DNA of 32,982 nt. Origin: an uncultured Fretibacterium sp. GTDB lineage: Bacteria > Synergistota > Synergistia > Synergistales > Aminobacteriaceae. The notes under the pieces are model-generated. The model saw only the letters and a list, made by a program, of their open reading frames with translations. It ran no database searches and was not told where the DNA came from. Below are positions 32,120-32,982 of this stretch, piece by piece. Position 1 is the first letter of the stretch. Each line of letters begins with the position of its first letter. The stretch spans positions 1 through 32,982 of the forward strand of contig NZ_CALHIQ010000129.1 of assembly GCF_938030725.1 (NCBI RefSeq), written 5' to 3'. Position numbers and translations under genes: made by a program.

Positions 32120-32982
32120 ATGCGAGAGCGATCGACACGAAATGCGTTTCAGCCCCTCCCCTTCGGAGGGGCTTTCAGGAGGGCGGCGCTCACGGCACTG
32201 TGCCTCGTCCTGACGCTGGGCGCAGCCACGGGGGCCTGGGGTGCGAAGAAGGCGGCTCCCAAGCCTCCGGTCGGAAAGCTCATCACGGTGGAGGCGGAGG
32301 GGTACGCCCCCATCGTCGACGGGGCGAAGAACAAGGCCCGCGAGGAGGCTAAGCGCTCCCTCCAACGCGACGCGCTGGAGAAGGCCCTTGGCGCCTACGT
32401 CACTGGCATCACGGAGATGAAGGACTTCGAGGTGGTGAAGGACAAGGTCTTCTCCCAGTCCCAGGGCATCGTCAAACGGATGGATATCCTGAGGGAGTGG
32501 GAGGACGCCGACGGCCTGCTCCACCTGTCCGCCTCCTGCGACGTAGCGGAGGCCGCGCTGGACGGGGTGCTGGGTCCGGTGGTCATCGACGCGCTGGGGA
32601 ACCCCCGCATCATGGTTCTACTGGACGAGCGGATCGGCGACAAGCCCTCCTTCCTCTCCACCGCGGAGAGCGAGGTGTTGCGGGTCTTCGAGAAGGCGGG
32701 GTACCTGCTGGTCGACCCAACCCAGGCAGGGGCGCTGAAGGAGATCGACCTGGCCGCAGCGCGGAGCGCGGGGGACCCGGAAAAGCTACGGGAGATCGCC
32801 CGTAACTTCCAGGCGGACGTCCTGATCTACGGCAAGGCCTACGCCAGCGCCTACGCGGACCAGAAAGTGAGCGGCGTCCGCATCTATGGAGTGCGCAGCA
32901 CGGTACAGCTCAAGGCGGTGCTGTCCGCTTCAGCCTATCAGTTGGGCTCCGACACCTACGAGGAAAAGCAGAAGGGGACCTC
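32120..32982 (+). CDS. FlgT-like exported protein (runs off right edge)
   Basis: At least 287 codons with no stop before the edge. The N-terminus has a Arg-rich region and hydrophobic core (ALTALCLVLTLGAATGAWGA), a probable signal peptide. The next ~90 residues (VEAEGYAPIVDGAKNKAREE, GAYVTGITEMKDFEVVKDKV, QGIVKRMDILREWEDADGLL) match the N-terminal domain of the flagellar assembly protein T/LPP20-like superfamily. Then comes a domain with VLLDERIGDKP and FQADVLIYGKAYASAYAD, like FlgT's middle domain. It is a probable outer-membrane-associated factor; a flagellar role is not shown by the context. Start ATG 32120 has AGGCGG 6 bases upstream, though a terminator-like hairpin falls inside its first 20 codons. 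Confidence 0.75.
   Translation, partial: MRERSTRNAFQPLPFGGAFRRAALTALCLVLTLGAATGAWGAKKAAPKPPVGKLITVEAEGYAPIVDGAKNKAREEAKRSLQRDALEKALGAYVTGITEMKDFEVVKDKVFSQSQGIVKRMDILREWEDADGLLHLSASCDVAEAALDGVLGPVVIDALGNPRIMVLLDERIGDKPSFLSTAESEVLRVFEKAGYLLVDPTQAGALKEIDLAAARSAGDPEKLREIARNFQADVLIYGKAYASAYADQKVSGVRIYGVRSTVQLKAVLSASAYQLGSDTYEEKQKGT
32151..32176 (+). terminator. Terminator-like hairpin within the start of the FlgT-like gene
   Basis: AGCCCCTCC/GGAGGGGCT, a perfect 9-bp stem with loop CCTTC, ending in TTTC. It is 42 bp past the coiled-coil protein's stop. It either terminates that gene partly, or attenuates the FlgT-like gene, or is coding sequence by chance. Confidence 0.5.

Noticed and set aside
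30295..32121. A 608-codon minus-strand frame antisense to the coiled-coil gene
   Set aside because: Its periodic LRKVGLP-type sequence is the reverse reading of the 105-bp repeats, and no start signal precedes it.

Overview
The window is GC-rich coding DNA from a bacterium that looks like a diderm anaerobe, and I would guess Synergistota. The guess rests on the gene mix: a membrane pyrophosphatase, a TAXI-type TRAP transporter, an AGCS amino-acid symporter, a YedE/TusA selenium pair, exported LPP20/FlgT-like proteins and an Rpn-type nuclease relic. It is an inference, because no rRNA or other phylogenetic marker is present. I saw no tRNA, rRNA or CRISPR array.

Left part (1-7.4 kb). The N-terminal third of a membrane pyrophosphatase gene (minus strand) runs off the left edge, behind a leader with competing stems. 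A TMEM43-like membrane protein gene follows. Next is guaB on the plus strand, with a near-consensus promoter and a terminator-like hairpin inside its 5' leader. A flavin-reductase-like gene and a histidine-phosphatase gene lie on the minus strand. A threonine synthase gene (plus) then converges on a LysE-type exporter gene (minus).

Middle (7.4-22.7 kb). An AGCS symporter gene (minus) is separated by a 500-bp divergent region from a DUF362 ferredoxin-like gene and a DinB polymerase gene. A TAXI TRAP system follows (binding protein, intercistronic terminator, fused permease), then a 17-bp-arm perfect inverted repeat and a type I mannose-6-phosphate isomerase gene. A promoter inside the end of that gene reads into a three-gene unit ending at a strong terminator. 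The unit encodes a membrane GGDEF/EAL protein with an extracytoplasmic sensor region and two tandem exported 5'-nucleotidase-like paralogues whose metallophosphatase halves have lost recognisable metal-binding motifs. This is the most unusual locus in the window.

Right part (22.7-33 kb). An AT-richer Rpn/PD-(D/E)XK gene is interrupted in frame by an amber codon, followed by three back-to-back hairpins. A PmtA-like methyltransferase gene diverges from a sirtuin gene that lacks zinc cysteines. The sirtuin gene overlaps by ATGA a gene of unknown function. A selenium-type YedE transporter and TusA pair, a polytopic transporter (minus strand, TTG start) and an exported coiled-coil/LPP20-like protein with five exact-length 105-bp tandem repeats follow. 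A FlgT-like exported protein gene runs off the right edge.

The genes suggest an amino-acid- and organic-acid-using anaerobe with selenium metabolism and c-di-GMP signalling. Start codons were often moved inward from the longest ORF, on the basis of Shine-Dalgarno spacing.
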